Source: Candidatus Methylobacter favarea (GTDB taxonomy: Bacteria; Pseudomonadota; Gammaproteobacteria; Methylococcales; Methylomonadaceae). From it: a stretch of DNA of 64,000 nucleotides. The notes under the pieces were generated by a model. It was given only the letters and a program-made list of their open reading frames with translations. It ran no database searches and had not been told where the DNA came from. Of the stretch, positions 1 to 7,740 are shown piece after piece. Each line of letters starts with the position of its first letter. The stretch's first letter is position 1. Location of the stretch: assembly GCF_902806695.1 (NCBI RefSeq), contig NZ_CADCXN010000041.1, positions 1 to 64,000 of the forward strand, in the 5' to 3' direction. Both the position numbers and the translations under genes were made by a program.

Positions 1-108
1 GGAAGTAGTCTCCGGCGCTGACTCGTCCTGGTAGGGGGCAGCGGATACGGATGTGATAAGGCCTAAGCTGGTGAAAGTAGCAATAGCCAGTAACTGTGTC
101 TTGCGCAT
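1..108 (-). CDS. N-terminus of an exported protein (partial)
   Basis: Only the first 36 codons are in the window; the gene continues off the left edge. The ATG at 106-108 (minus strand) is preceded by a good ribosome binding site (AAGGAGAATATT). The product starts MRKTQLLAIATF and has a basic N-terminus, a hydrophobic core and a signal peptidase I site near SVSAA, so it is very probably exported. The mature part begins with a Pro/Glu/Thr-rich stretch. Family not recognisable from this fragment. Confidence 0.6.
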   Translation of the reverse strand, partial: MRKTQLLAIATFTSLGLITSVSAAPYQDESAPETTS

Positions 109-391
109 AATATTCTCCTTGAAGAAGTTTAAAAAAACCTAACTCATAAATATAAAATACAAAATCTACTATAACTTTGTATTCTTCGATCAGTTTAGAC
201 TTGCGGTGTTGAGCCGCTATTGTTTCTGCGATACCTTTAACGAACTGCTGAATCTATCTTGATATATTAATATTAAATTAAAAATTCTATGGCTCGATTT
301 GACCGTAAATTTATATTAAACACTAGGTCACTGGTTCTATAATTATTTCCTAGGCATACTTAAATTTAGCTGATGCCGTGATTACTCCTAT
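109..391. other. AT-rich intergenic stretch, no gene seen
   Basis: This AT-rich stretch lies upstream of the exported-protein gene, so it should hold that gene's promoter on the minus strand. No convincing -35/-10 pair, RNA gene or repeat was recognised. Confidence 0.4.
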
Positions 392-618
392 TTAAAGATC
401 TTTCCATACTTTATCTGCTGTATCTACTGTCCTTTTCCCAACTTCCCAAGCCTCATCCGGTTCCTTCATTTTTCTGAAGCTTCTCGTTGCCTAAAACGTA
501 ATTCTTCAAGTGTCTGTGCATAGAGTGTAATTTGTATCCCCTGTCGTGCTCTCTGCCTTGGCAGTCAGCAAGCCAACATGACAATTCATTCATCCAGCTC
601 AGCAGCTAATTTTTTCAT
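392..618 (-). pseudogene. Relic of sll1863-like coiled-coil stress-protein gene
   Basis: The minus strand opens with MKKLAAELDE from the ATG at 616-618 and then hits a stop. After a frame change it reads LTAKAES, and later KMKEPDEAWEVGK and VDTADKVWKDL, ending at a TAA at 392-394. This order (short Lys/Glu start, LxAKAE repeat, a REASEK-like segment, then AWE...ADKVWxDL) matches the small coiled-coil stress-response proteins of the sll1863 type. Several in-frame stops and at least one frameshift show the copy is dead. Family assignment is from remembered pattern, not a search. Confidence 0.5.
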
Positions 619-889
619 ATGCCTCTTTTGTTTTATGAATTAATCCTTGAAGTTAATTTATGTTTTTAATACTTTCTGCGGTTTCTGAATTTTAAAAGGT
701 TTTCTTTCTATAAACAAATATAGAATACCACAAATTTGTGTATTTGTTGTAAAAATTTCTTAAACAGTAGCATAAAGGCAACACTTACACTAGTCTGTTC
801 GATATATCACATTAGATTATAAAGCTCGATATGCCAAATATTAACTGATGTTACGCAGCTTGTAATTTCTGGATTTCTTAATAAGTCAC
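619..889. other. Low-complexity AT-rich spacer, no gene seen
   Basis: An AT-rich spacer between two gene relics. No open frame with coding character, RNA gene or clear terminal inverted repeat of an insertion sequence was seen. Confidence 0.4.
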
Positions 890-1665
890 CTAATTCGTCT
901 TTATGAAAAGCTTAGCCTGTAATGTGAAATGGTTGGCGTTGTGCTTAATGTTCAGACACCCCATATTGAACACCGCGTATATACCCATAAAGATGTGATT
1001 GTTGTGGATGGACCGTGCGGCTTGAGGACTACGCTAAGCTCGCATTGGCTTTTAACGACTTATGGAATTTATCGATTTTCCACTGTTTTGATAAAGTCTG
1101 GCGGCTTGTTCGCCGTTGCACTCTGAACCGCTGCATACCAGGTTCAATAGCCGCAGCTGTCATGTTTGTAGGTAAATACTCTGCGGACGAAAAGCGCCTC
1201 TTTAAGGAATCCTTTCAGTTAACTGTGCAGCACCTGCTAATTTACTACTTCCATCTGACTGACACGTACAAATCCTGCTTCTTTCTGGTCATCTTCTCTT
1301 AAGGCCGCCAAGCGATTGTCTTTGAGTACACTAATTAAAGTGCTTGCCTTTTTTAAATTGCTTGCCTTTTTTCACGATGAGGCTTATGTACCACTTCAAA
1401 GACGACCGGGATTAACACGCCCTTGCTATGGTACAACGCCTTCACCAGATTGATGCCCTTGACCCACCAAGTTTTGCCGTGGTCATTATGCCAGCATATG
1501 ATCTCATCCTCATCCTTCAATACCTTCTCCTGGACGGTACGTCAAATAGAACAGGCTGCCGTCCTCTTCCTGTTCTATTTGACGTACCGTCCCTTTAACT
1601 TCGCCCAAAAGATCTTTAAAGGTATATGTACTCGCTGATAAATAATGAGTCAGTTGGCCGTAGCT
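890..1665 (-). pseudogene. Relic of an IS4-like DDE transposase
   Basis: Pieces of a transposase can be read on the minus strand in several frames. From the N-terminal side these are SYGQLTHYLSASTYTFKDLL (from 1665), VRQIEQEEDG, then DEDEIICWHNDHGKTWWVKG with INLVKALYHSKGVLIPVVFE, later IDKFHKSLKANASLA, and HNANHFTLQAKLF ending at a TAG at 890-892. The order fits IS4-like transposases that carry WHxDH and a YHKSLKxNASLA block near the end. Stops and frameshifts occur throughout. Where the first catalytic Asp (usually in a VDDSI-like segment) should be, an inverted copy of the preceding bases is found instead. Two near-identical 15-bp units (TTGCTTGCCTTTTTT) lie in tandem around 1339-1371. No intact terminal repeats were identified. 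Confidence 0.65.
1532..1592. repeat. Perfect 24-bp inverted repeat inside transposase relic
   Basis: The left arm at 1532-1555 (GGACGGTACGTCAAATAGAA then CAGG) is the exact reverse complement of the right arm at 1569-1592, with a 13-base spacer. Only one arm corresponds to transposase coding sequence (GTVRQIEQE on the minus strand). The other is therefore an inverted copy that replaced coding sequence. Confidence 0.9.
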
Positions 1666-2042
1666 CACCTTGCCTGCCCCCTATCGCTGACATAACGGTC
1701 ACCGTCGCAAACCTATTATTGCAGATCAGGTAGTCTCGGTGTGACGCTAGTTATCCTTTTCCACCTTAAAATAATACGCTTTTTGAAAGATAACTGCGTA
1801 ATATCAATTATTTATTTAATTCAATCGTCTTGCCTGTTTTGGACCCCGACCTAGAGTCCAAAAAGCGCATGTAGGGGGTAAAACGTCGTTGCTTTTGCCG
1901 GCGCGGTTTGGAGCGGTTACAGACCTCGTCCCGATTCTTGACTTTATCCGGAAAGGTACTTTTTTCCTTATTGCTTCAGCAGTAAACTTTAATAGAGGAA
2001 AGAGAAGATAATTTAGAATAATTGGGATTGCTTAATAAAAAA
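1666..2042. other. Intergenic stretch with one short stem-loop
   Basis: No coding sequence was recognised. An 8-bp stem, TTTTGGAC (1837-1844) with GTCCAAAA (1856-1863) and an 11-base loop, lies downstream of prsK on its strand and could act as a weak terminator. It has no T-run, so this is tentative. Confidence 0.4.
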
Positions 2043-4112
2043 TTAACTTTCTTGCCGGGCAAGAGGCAGGCTGATAATAAAAGTGGTTCCCAGATCAGGT
2101 GTGCTTTCCACAGCAATATGACCGGAATGTTTTAATACATAATCGCGCGCTTCATATACGCCAACCCCCATGCCGGCATTGCCTTTCGTGGTATCAAACG
2201 GTTTGAATAAGCGTTCAGCAATAAATTTACTGTCCATTCCGCAACCATTATCAATAATTTTAATAACAGCGTGATTGTCATCTTTGCCTAATTCGAGTTT
2301 GACATAACCGTCATCAGCTGTGGCGTCTTGAGCATTTTGTACAAGATGCCCCAAAATAGCCGTAAATTTCTCTTTTTCCCCGAAAACTTCAATTTTATCG
2401 GCACGTTCGGGTAGTTGCAAGGGGGGGTTGTTTCCGGCTTGCTGTATAGAGACATCGCTAATAATTTCGTTAAGGTTAATAACTATTTTATTATCGGTTT
2501 TTACTGTACCCTTTTTTAGCTGGCTCAAGAGGTATTCAATTTTATTGACTACATTTTCCAAAGTTGCTATGGAATCATCAATAAATTCAGGATTGTATTT
2601 ATGTTTTTCTGAATTTTTTACGATGAGGGAAATTTGCGCCACCAGATTCTTCAGATCATGAACCAGATAAGCCGAAAGCCGGTTATAAGCTTCAAATTGC
2701 CGCGCCCTGGATAATGCATCGCTGGCATGGCTGAGCGCCAAGGCGTTAGCCAGCTGCATGCCTACAGTTTTTAATAAATCGTGATCTTCCCAATTTAGGC
2801 GTCTTGGAACTTTAGCCTGGGTCAACACAACAAACGCTTCCAACTCGTTTTGCCGAAACAGGGGAATGATCAGCCAGACATTGTTTTCTTCAGCATACCA
2901 TTGGGCTAAATCCACTTCATCATAAACTTCCGGGTCATTAAAATATTCAAAGAAATCTATAACCCATTGTTTATTTGTAAGGAATTTTATTAAAGACTGG
3001 TCTGAACCGATCAGTTTCGGAGCTGTAAAGCCCAGCGTTTTTTCTTCAGCGAGATAAAAACCATTCTGTTCATTTTTTAACCATAAGCCGCCGCCCGAGC
3101 TATCGACCAGTTCCGCCATGGTTTTAATGATAAAGCCTGATAATTCATTAATGGAATTTAACTGAGCTATTGTTTTACTCAGTTTAATCCATTCATCCCG
3201 ATAATCGTAACGGTAGTGGAAAAAATGCTTGTTAAAGTAAACCTTGGACAATGCCCGCACTTTCCCTGAAACGAATAATATTAATAGCAGTAAAATTGCT
3301 AAAAAAATAAAAATAATCTGGGCAACTTCTCCCCAGTTACCGCCGTAATCGCGGATATAAAAACCTGACAGGGACATTAAAATCAGATAAAGCCCTGCGC
3401 CAAACAAGACTGTGGTATGAAATACGACTTTTCTTGAGATGGTAATTCGAGTGGTATCGGTTTGTAAGCGGTGAATTGAAATAGCTACCAAAGGCACAAT
3501 CAAGGCATTGATTATTCCCCGGGAATTCCAGAGCGAAGAGTCCAGTTTTGAAAATAATAATGATTTGCTATAAACAATAAAATCAATAATGAATAAAGCG
3601 CCTACGCCGATACATAAAAATTTGATTGCCCAGCGCACTTCAACCACTGCATTTCGATATACCTGTTCCACCAGCATCAGGCCAAGGATTGCAAAAACAA
3701 CATGGGCAAAAAGACGAATATCCTGGCCCAGGAGTTGCTGGATCTGATAACGAAAATCTGCGAAGACTTCCATTATGAAAATAAATCCGATCATTGATAT
3801 TAATGCCTGGGTCAGCCCGGATTTAATCAATAAAGCATAATTACTGCTGAATTGCTGCCGCGACATTAATGTAACTAGCAAAAAAAACCAGGACGCATCG
3901 CGTAAGGTTTCGTATGGCAGTATTTCTGAAGTGAATAACTCCCGGCTTTGTATGGAAAAAGCCGTATAGCCGGCCCAGATCAAAGAAAAAACTGCGGCTA
4001 TCATAAAAGGGAGGGCAAAAAAGTTCTTTCTGATCCCCATCAAGGCTACAGGCAGCAAGAGGAAATAGGCAATTGCCGCTGTCAAATAACTGTAAAAGCT
4101 GTAATTTTCCAT
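2043..4112 (-). CDS. prsK: PEP-CTERM system sensor histidine kinase PrsK
   Basis: A 689-residue membrane sensor kinase of the PrsK type, which pairs with the response regulator PrsR in bacteria with XrtA/PEP-CTERM sorting and exopolysaccharide systems. Residues 1 to about 295 hold many hydrophobic helices. A GAF-like region spans about 320-460, then the phospho-acceptor helix has YLVHDLKNLVAQ with the His near 483. The HATPase domain follows with an N box (LVQNAQDA, about 590), G1 (DNGCGMD, about 624) and G2 (GNAGMGVGV, about 645). The HDLKN form of the H-box and the length fit the family. The start at 4112 gives MENYSFYSYL, though the ribosome binding site is weak. No prsR, xrtA or EPS gene lies within the window, so the kinase is separated from its usual partners here. 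Confidence 0.85.
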   Translation of the reverse strand: MENYSFYSYLTAAIAYFLLLPVALMGIRKNFFALPFMIAAVFSLIWAGYTAFSIQSRELFTSEILPYETLRDASWFFLLVTLMSRQQFSSNYALLIKSGLTQALISMIGFIFIMEVFADFRYQIQQLLGQDIRLFAHVVFAILGLMLVEQVYRNAVVEVRWAIKFLCIGVGALFIIDFIVYSKSLLFSKLDSSLWNSRGIINALIVPLVAISIHRLQTDTTRITISRKVVFHTTVLFGAGLYLILMSLSGFYIRDYGGNWGEVAQIIFIFLAILLLLILFVSGKVRALSKVYFNKHFFHYRYDYRDEWIKLSKTIAQLNSINELSGFIIKTMAELVDSSGGGLWLKNEQNGFYLAEEKTLGFTAPKLIGSDQSLIKFLTNKQWVIDFFEYFNDPEVYDEVDLAQWYAEENNVWLIIPLFRQNELEAFVVLTQAKVPRRLNWEDHDLLKTVGMQLANALALSHASDALSRARQFEAYNRLSAYLVHDLKNLVAQISLIVKNSEKHKYNPEFIDDSIATLENVVNKIEYLLSQLKKGTVKTDNKIVINLNEIISDVSIQQAGNNPPLQLPERADKIEVFGEKEKFTAILGHLVQNAQDATADDGYVKLELGKDDNHAVIKIIDNGCGMDSKFIAERLFKPFDTTKGNAGMGVGVYEARDYVLKHSGHIAVESTPDLGTTFIISLPLARQES

Positions 4113-4411
4113 GAAATTCAGGTTTTAAATTAATTAAATTAATAAATTAAAAGAAGGCGTATGAATTTGTACTCTTTAACTGCTATTAACGGATAGAACA
4201 TGAAAAAGATACAGGTTACAGATAATAGATAAGCGTAATCGAATTAAGTTAATTGAGTAATTCCTGATTTTCCAGGTAAACTTGGCAGAAGCGATTGGAT
4301 ATTAATTAACTATTTTATTCCTGATCATCACGCAGTGTTATTTTTGCTATTGGTCTATTAAATTTCAGGCTGTCTTGACGATTGCGAATAATTATCTTTA
4401 GGAGCACACTC
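4113..4411. other. Divergent intergenic region of prsK and SDR gene
   Basis: About 300 AT-rich bases, including a run of TTAATTAA-like repeats at 4128-4150, lie between the divergent prsK and the dehydrogenase gene. It must hold promoters for both. TTGACG at 4376-4381 could be a -35 box, but no well-spaced -10 box was found, so no promoter is called. Confidence 0.35.
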
Positions 4412-5182
4412 ATGTTACCAGAGCAAACATTAAATCTAGCGGGCAAGGTAGCTTTGGTAAGCGGGGCAGGGGTCGGAATCGGGCGAGCCGTGGCATTGGC
4501 GCTGGGCCATGCGGGTGCCTTTATCGGTATTCATTATCATAGCAGTAAAACAGGCGCGGAAAGTCTTATTGATGAATTGAATGCCGCTAAAATCAACGCC
4601 ATGCTTTTACCGGCCGATCTTACCCGTGAAGATGAGGCCAACCGCGTGGTTGATACACTTATTGCTGAAGCAGGCCGCCTCGATATTCTGGTCAATAATA
4701 GCGGCGGACTGGTTAAACGCGCAAGGATTGAAGAGTGTACGGTGGAAAACTGGAACAAATCACTGGCTATTAATTTGACCAGTGCTTTTTTGTTGACCAA
4801 ACGAGCTATTCCGCATCTTCGGGCTACCGGCAGCGGCCGCATTGTCAACCTTCTTTCGCTTTCCGTACAAACCGGCGGCGCCAATGGCGGCGGCGCCTAC
4901 GCGGCTGCAAAAGGCGGCCTGATGGTCTTTACCCACACCCTGGCCAAGGAACTGGCGCCTCAAGTACGCACCAATTCCGTCATGCCCGGCACTGTGGAAA
5001 CACAGCACCATGAGATCCATTCCACGCCGGAGATGATGGAGAATTATCGCAAACAGACGCCGTTGGGACGCAACACGTATGCCGAAGAAGTGGCAAGTGC
5101 AGTACATTTTCTGGTTAGCGACATGTCATCGCATATAAACGGTGCTTTGATCGATATCAGCGGAGGAAGATTCCTACGCTAA
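4412..5182 (+). CDS. Short-chain dehydrogenase/reductase (SDR)
   Basis: A 256-residue NAD(P)-dependent oxidoreductase of the classical SDR type. The Rossmann nucleotide motif SGAGVGIG is at residues 17-24, an NNSGG motif follows in the middle, and the catalytic YAAAK is at 163-167, preceded by a serine-rich strand (LLSLSV). The ATG at 4412 was chosen because GGAG sits 8 bases upstream; a TTG at 4382 would add ten residues of poor character. The sequence resembles 3-oxoacyl-ACP reductases, but no fatty-acid gene is nearby, so the substrate is unknown. It stands alone, followed by the VOC gene after 160 bases. Confidence 0.85.
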   Translation: MLPEQTLNLAGKVALVSGAGVGIGRAVALALGHAGAFIGIHYHSSKTGAESLIDELNAAKINAMLLPADLTREDEANRVVDTLIAEAGRLDILVNNSGGLVKRARIEECTVENWNKSLAINLTSAFLLTKRAIPHLRATGSGRIVNLLSLSVQTGGANGGGAYAAAKGGLMVFTHTLAKELAPQVRTNSVMPGTVETQHHEIHSTPEMMENYRKQTPLGRNTYAEEVASAVHFLVSDMSSHINGALIDISGGRFLR

Positions 5183-5342
5183 TTTCTTGAGATAAACTGC
5201 AAGAAAAAATATGCAGCGGAAATTCTTTTGAAACTTTTCAATCTTGATACACATCAATTTTGATACATACCGGATTTACCCTTTCGGTTATAGTAAATGT
5301 GATAATGTACGGCTTTATCAATTACTGCGATCAGATCTAATA

Positions 5343-5720
5343 ATGTCAAAAATCAGTTATTCCCTGAACCATGTGAGCCTTATTGTTGCTGATGTCGAAA
5401 AGTCGCTAGAATTTTACTGCCGGACTTTTGGTTTACAGCAAGTTGACCGGCCCGATTTTGGTTTTCCAGGGGCATGGTTGCAGTTGGGCGCGCAACAAAT
5501 TCATTTAATGGAACTAAAAAATCCCGACTCTGTGACCGGCCGTCCCGAACATGGCGGACGAGATCGCCATGTCGCATTGAACGTGCCGGATCTTTCAACC
5601 GTCAGGGAAATATTGGATAAACAAGGTATTGTTTATACGGTGAGCATATCCGGCAGAAAAGCCTTGTTTTTCCGGGATCCGGATGGAAATGCAATAGAGA
5701 TCATTGAACAGGAATTCTGA
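5343..5720 (+). CDS. VOC/glyoxalase-fold metalloprotein
   Basis: A 125-residue single-unit vicinal-oxygen-chelate protein with two beta-alpha-beta-beta-beta modules. The four likely metal ligands are visible: His10 (LNHVSLIV), Glu57 (IHLMEL), His76 (RHVALNV) and Glu119 (AIEIIEQ). FFRDPDGN is the typical loop before the last strand. Such proteins include glyoxalases, fosfomycin resistance enzymes and dioxygenases, and the sequence does not settle which. The ATG at 5343 matches the usual family start; an upstream start at 5244 would add 33 residues that do not look like the fold. The ribosome binding site is weak. Confidence 0.8.
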   Translation: MSKISYSLNHVSLIVADVEKSLEFYCRTFGLQQVDRPDFGFPGAWLQLGAQQIHLMELKNPDSVTGRPEHGGRDRHVALNVPDLSTVREILDKQGIVYTVSISGRKALFFRDPDGNAIEIIEQEF

Positions 5721-5811
5721 ATTTATTCTGACCGGCAAGATTCGAAGTGCCCGGTTTGATTTTCAACAACCGTCGGCCGGCTATTTGCTATAGTATTTTC
5801 CCTGTGCTAGA

Positions 5812-6273
5812 TTGTATGAAAATCACTGCGTTAAGAGCACTCTTGTGATAATAGCGTTGCATTCAAAAATAAACCGTCTTTACCTGCGTACGCTGGTGCT
5901 CGTGTTGCTGGTGAGCTGGATTTCCTTGACCATTTCGGCAACCTGTTCGATGCCTTCGGCATTTATTGCCATGCCCGATCCTATGCCGGGATGTCCGGAC
6001 ACGGGCGCGCCCTCGCATCTTCATCACCAAGACTCGATGCCTAAGGCATTGCAGGATTGTTCATTCAAGCCCTGTCTTGACTCGCAACCTGACTCGTTCC
6101 CCGATTTTAATCGTCTGACTAATCCCGACTTGCCAGTTGTCATTCTGAGCCTCATCTGGACGTACTGGTATTTTTTCCCAAGCTATTTTCCCACAAGAGT
6201 TTCGCGTATAGCTGATCCGCCGCTCGGCCGACGGATTCTGCTCATCTATCGGTTCTGCACCCTGCTGAATTAG
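5812..6273 (+). CDS. Small Cys/His-rich membrane protein heading the efflux operon
   Basis: An unrecognised protein of up to 153 residues with a hydrophobic segment near residues 27-45 and a second aromatic-rich one near 107-127. Between them lies a putative extracytoplasmic segment with Cys, Met and His: CSMPS, MPGCPD, SHLHHQ, CSFKPCLD. Such residues suggest binding of Cu or other soft metals. The gene sits about 90 bases before the CusC-like gene on the same strand. The start is uncertain: TTG at 5812 is the longest, and GTG at 5845 would place the first helix closer to the N-terminus. Function inferred only from composition and position. Confidence 0.55.
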   Translation: MYENHCVKSTLVIIALHSKINRLYLRTLVLVLLVSWISLTISATCSMPSAFIAMPDPMPGCPDTGAPSHLHHQDSMPKALQDCSFKPCLDSQPDSFPDFNRLTNPDLPVVILSLIWTYWYFFPSYFPTRVSRIADPPLGRRILLIYRFCTLLN

Positions 6274-6292
6274 TTCCTCTTCAAATCGAATC

Positions 6293-6336
6293 GCGCCTAT
6301 TCAGGCGCACCAAGGCTTCCTGAACTGCAAAGCCTG
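6293..6336 (+). other. Intercistronic stem-loops before cusC-like gene
   Basis: GCGCCT (6293-6298) and AGGCGC (6303-6308) form a perfect 6-bp stem with a 4-base loop. A second stem, AGGCTT with AAGCCT, follows immediately. They lie between the small Cys/His-rich gene and the outer-membrane gene and could trim or attenuate the transcript. Function is inferred. Confidence 0.4.
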
Positions 6337-6363
6337 ATTTGTTTACTGTAAGAGGAAAATCCA

Positions 6364-7740
6364 ATGTTTTTTATTAGCTGTGCACGGCTAACGCCCAAGG
6401 CGCCTTCGGTATGGGCGGCGCTGACTTTCTGGCTGGCCGCATTCTCACCTGGCCCGGTTTTTCATATTTCACCCGGCATAGTCTATATGGGCTGGGCTAC
6501 GGCGCTAGCCGAAACCCCGGCCATCAAGACAAATGAAGCTGTCCTGACGCTCGGTCAGGCGCTTGAACTTGCCCTAACCGGCAACCCGGGACTGGCTGAA
6601 ATCAGGGCGCGTGCCGAGGCAATAGCGGCCGTGCCTTCACAAGAAGGCGCTTTGCCCGATCCGACGCTCAGATTCGGCGCTCTTTATCTGCCAACCGACA
6701 GTTTCAGCCTGCAGCAGGATGATTTCACCATGATGGAAGCAGGCGTCAGCCAGGAGATTCCATTTCCCGGCAAGCTGGCATTGCGGGAAAAAATCGCCGA
6801 ACAGGAAGCACTGGCCGCCGCCGATTCAGTTGACGAAGCGCGATTGCGGCTGGCGGGCGGAGTAAAACGGGGCTGGTGGCAGCTGTTTTATTATGACCGC
6901 GCTTTAAATCTGCTGGACGAATCGGAACACTTTTTCCAGCAGCTCATAGCCATAGCCCAGGCCAAATATCAAGTGGGCGAAGGTTCGCAGCAGGATGTGC
7001 TGTTGGCCCAGCTTGAACTGTCCAGGCTCAAGGAAGAGAAACTGGATCTGGTCAGTATGCGCGCAGCTCAGAACGCCCGCTTCAACGCCATGCTGGATCG
7101 TGCTGCGGAAACACCTGTGCGAATTCCGGCGGAGGCTGAATTCAGGTTGCCGGTCCTTGTCGAGTCCGCCCTGCATGACAAGGCCCTGCAAATTCGTCCT
7201 TTATTCGCCCAACATCGCAAGATGCTGGATGCCGGGCTAGCCAGGGTCGATCTGGCGCAACAAGGTTTCTACCCCGATTTCACCGTTGGCGCATTTTATG
7301 ATGCTCGCCGGAACACGCCGACGGGGCAGCCGCGCACCGATTTCGCCAGTGTCCAGCTGAGTATCAATTTGCCGATTTATGCAGGCCGCAAGCAAGCCCG
7401 GGCGATTGACCAGCGCCAGAGCGAACTCTTGCAGGCGCAATATGCCTTAGAGGACGACCATCGCAAAATTCAGGCCGAGATAGCGGCCAAAGCCGCCGAG
7501 TATCAACAGACAAAAGAAAAGCTGCTGCTGCTCGAGCATGAAATCATTCCGCAGGCGGAGCAAACGGTCCGTTCTTTATTGGCCGGCTATCAAGTCAGCC
7601 AGGCGAGCTTTAGCGATCTGCTGCGCACGCAACTGAGTCTTTTTCAATATCAGACGCGATACTGGCAGGCCTTGGCCGGCACGCAGCAACTCCTGGCCGA
7701 CTTGTCCGCTGAAGTCGGCGAGGAGTTGGGTCATGATTAA
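6364..7740 (+). CDS. cusC: Outer-membrane efflux channel, CusC/CzcC type (TolC family)
   Basis: A 458-residue outer-membrane factor that would form the exit duct of the tripartite pump encoded with the next two genes. A long signal sequence ends near ATALA (about residue 49). Two outer-membrane-efflux repeats follow with the usual long helices: the first begins [20 protein letters not shown], and the second carries LDAGLARVDLAQQGFYPDFT-like sequence. The ATG at 6364 follows AAGAGGAAAATCC, a good ribosome binding site. The stop overlaps the adaptor gene start by eight bases, so translation is probably coupled. The symbol reflects family and operon position; substrate specificity is inferred from the CusA-like pump. 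Confidence 0.85.
   Translation: MFFISCARLTPKAPSVWAALTFWLAAFSPGPVFHISPGIVYMGWATALAETPAIKTNEAVLTLGQALELALTGNPGLAEIRARAEAIAAVPSQEGALPDPTLRFGALYLPTDSFSLQQDDFTMMEAGVSQEIPFPGKLALREKIAEQEALAAADSVDEARLRLAGGVKRGWWQLFYYDRALNLLDESEHFFQQLIAIAQAKYQVGEGSQQDVLLAQLELSRLKEEKLDLVSMRAAQNARFNAMLDRAAETPVRIPAEAEFRLPVLVESALHDKALQIRPLFAQHRKMLDAGLARVDLAQQGFYPDFTVGAFYDARRNTPTGQPRTDFASVQLSINLPIYAGRKQARAIDQRQSELLQAQYALEDDHRKIQAEIAAKAAEYQQTKEKLLLLEHEIIPQAEQTVRSLLAGYQVSQASFSDLLRTQLSLFQYQTRYWQALAGTQQLLADLSAEVGEELGHD

Noticed and set aside
1339-1371. Possible CRISPR-like or satellite repeat
   Set aside because: Only two short tandem TTGCTTGCCTTTTTT units without spacers; a simple duplication.
1423-1638. Plus-strand 71-codon open frame around the palindrome
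   Set aside because: The coding signal is on the minus strand (transposase relic); this frame is its shadow.
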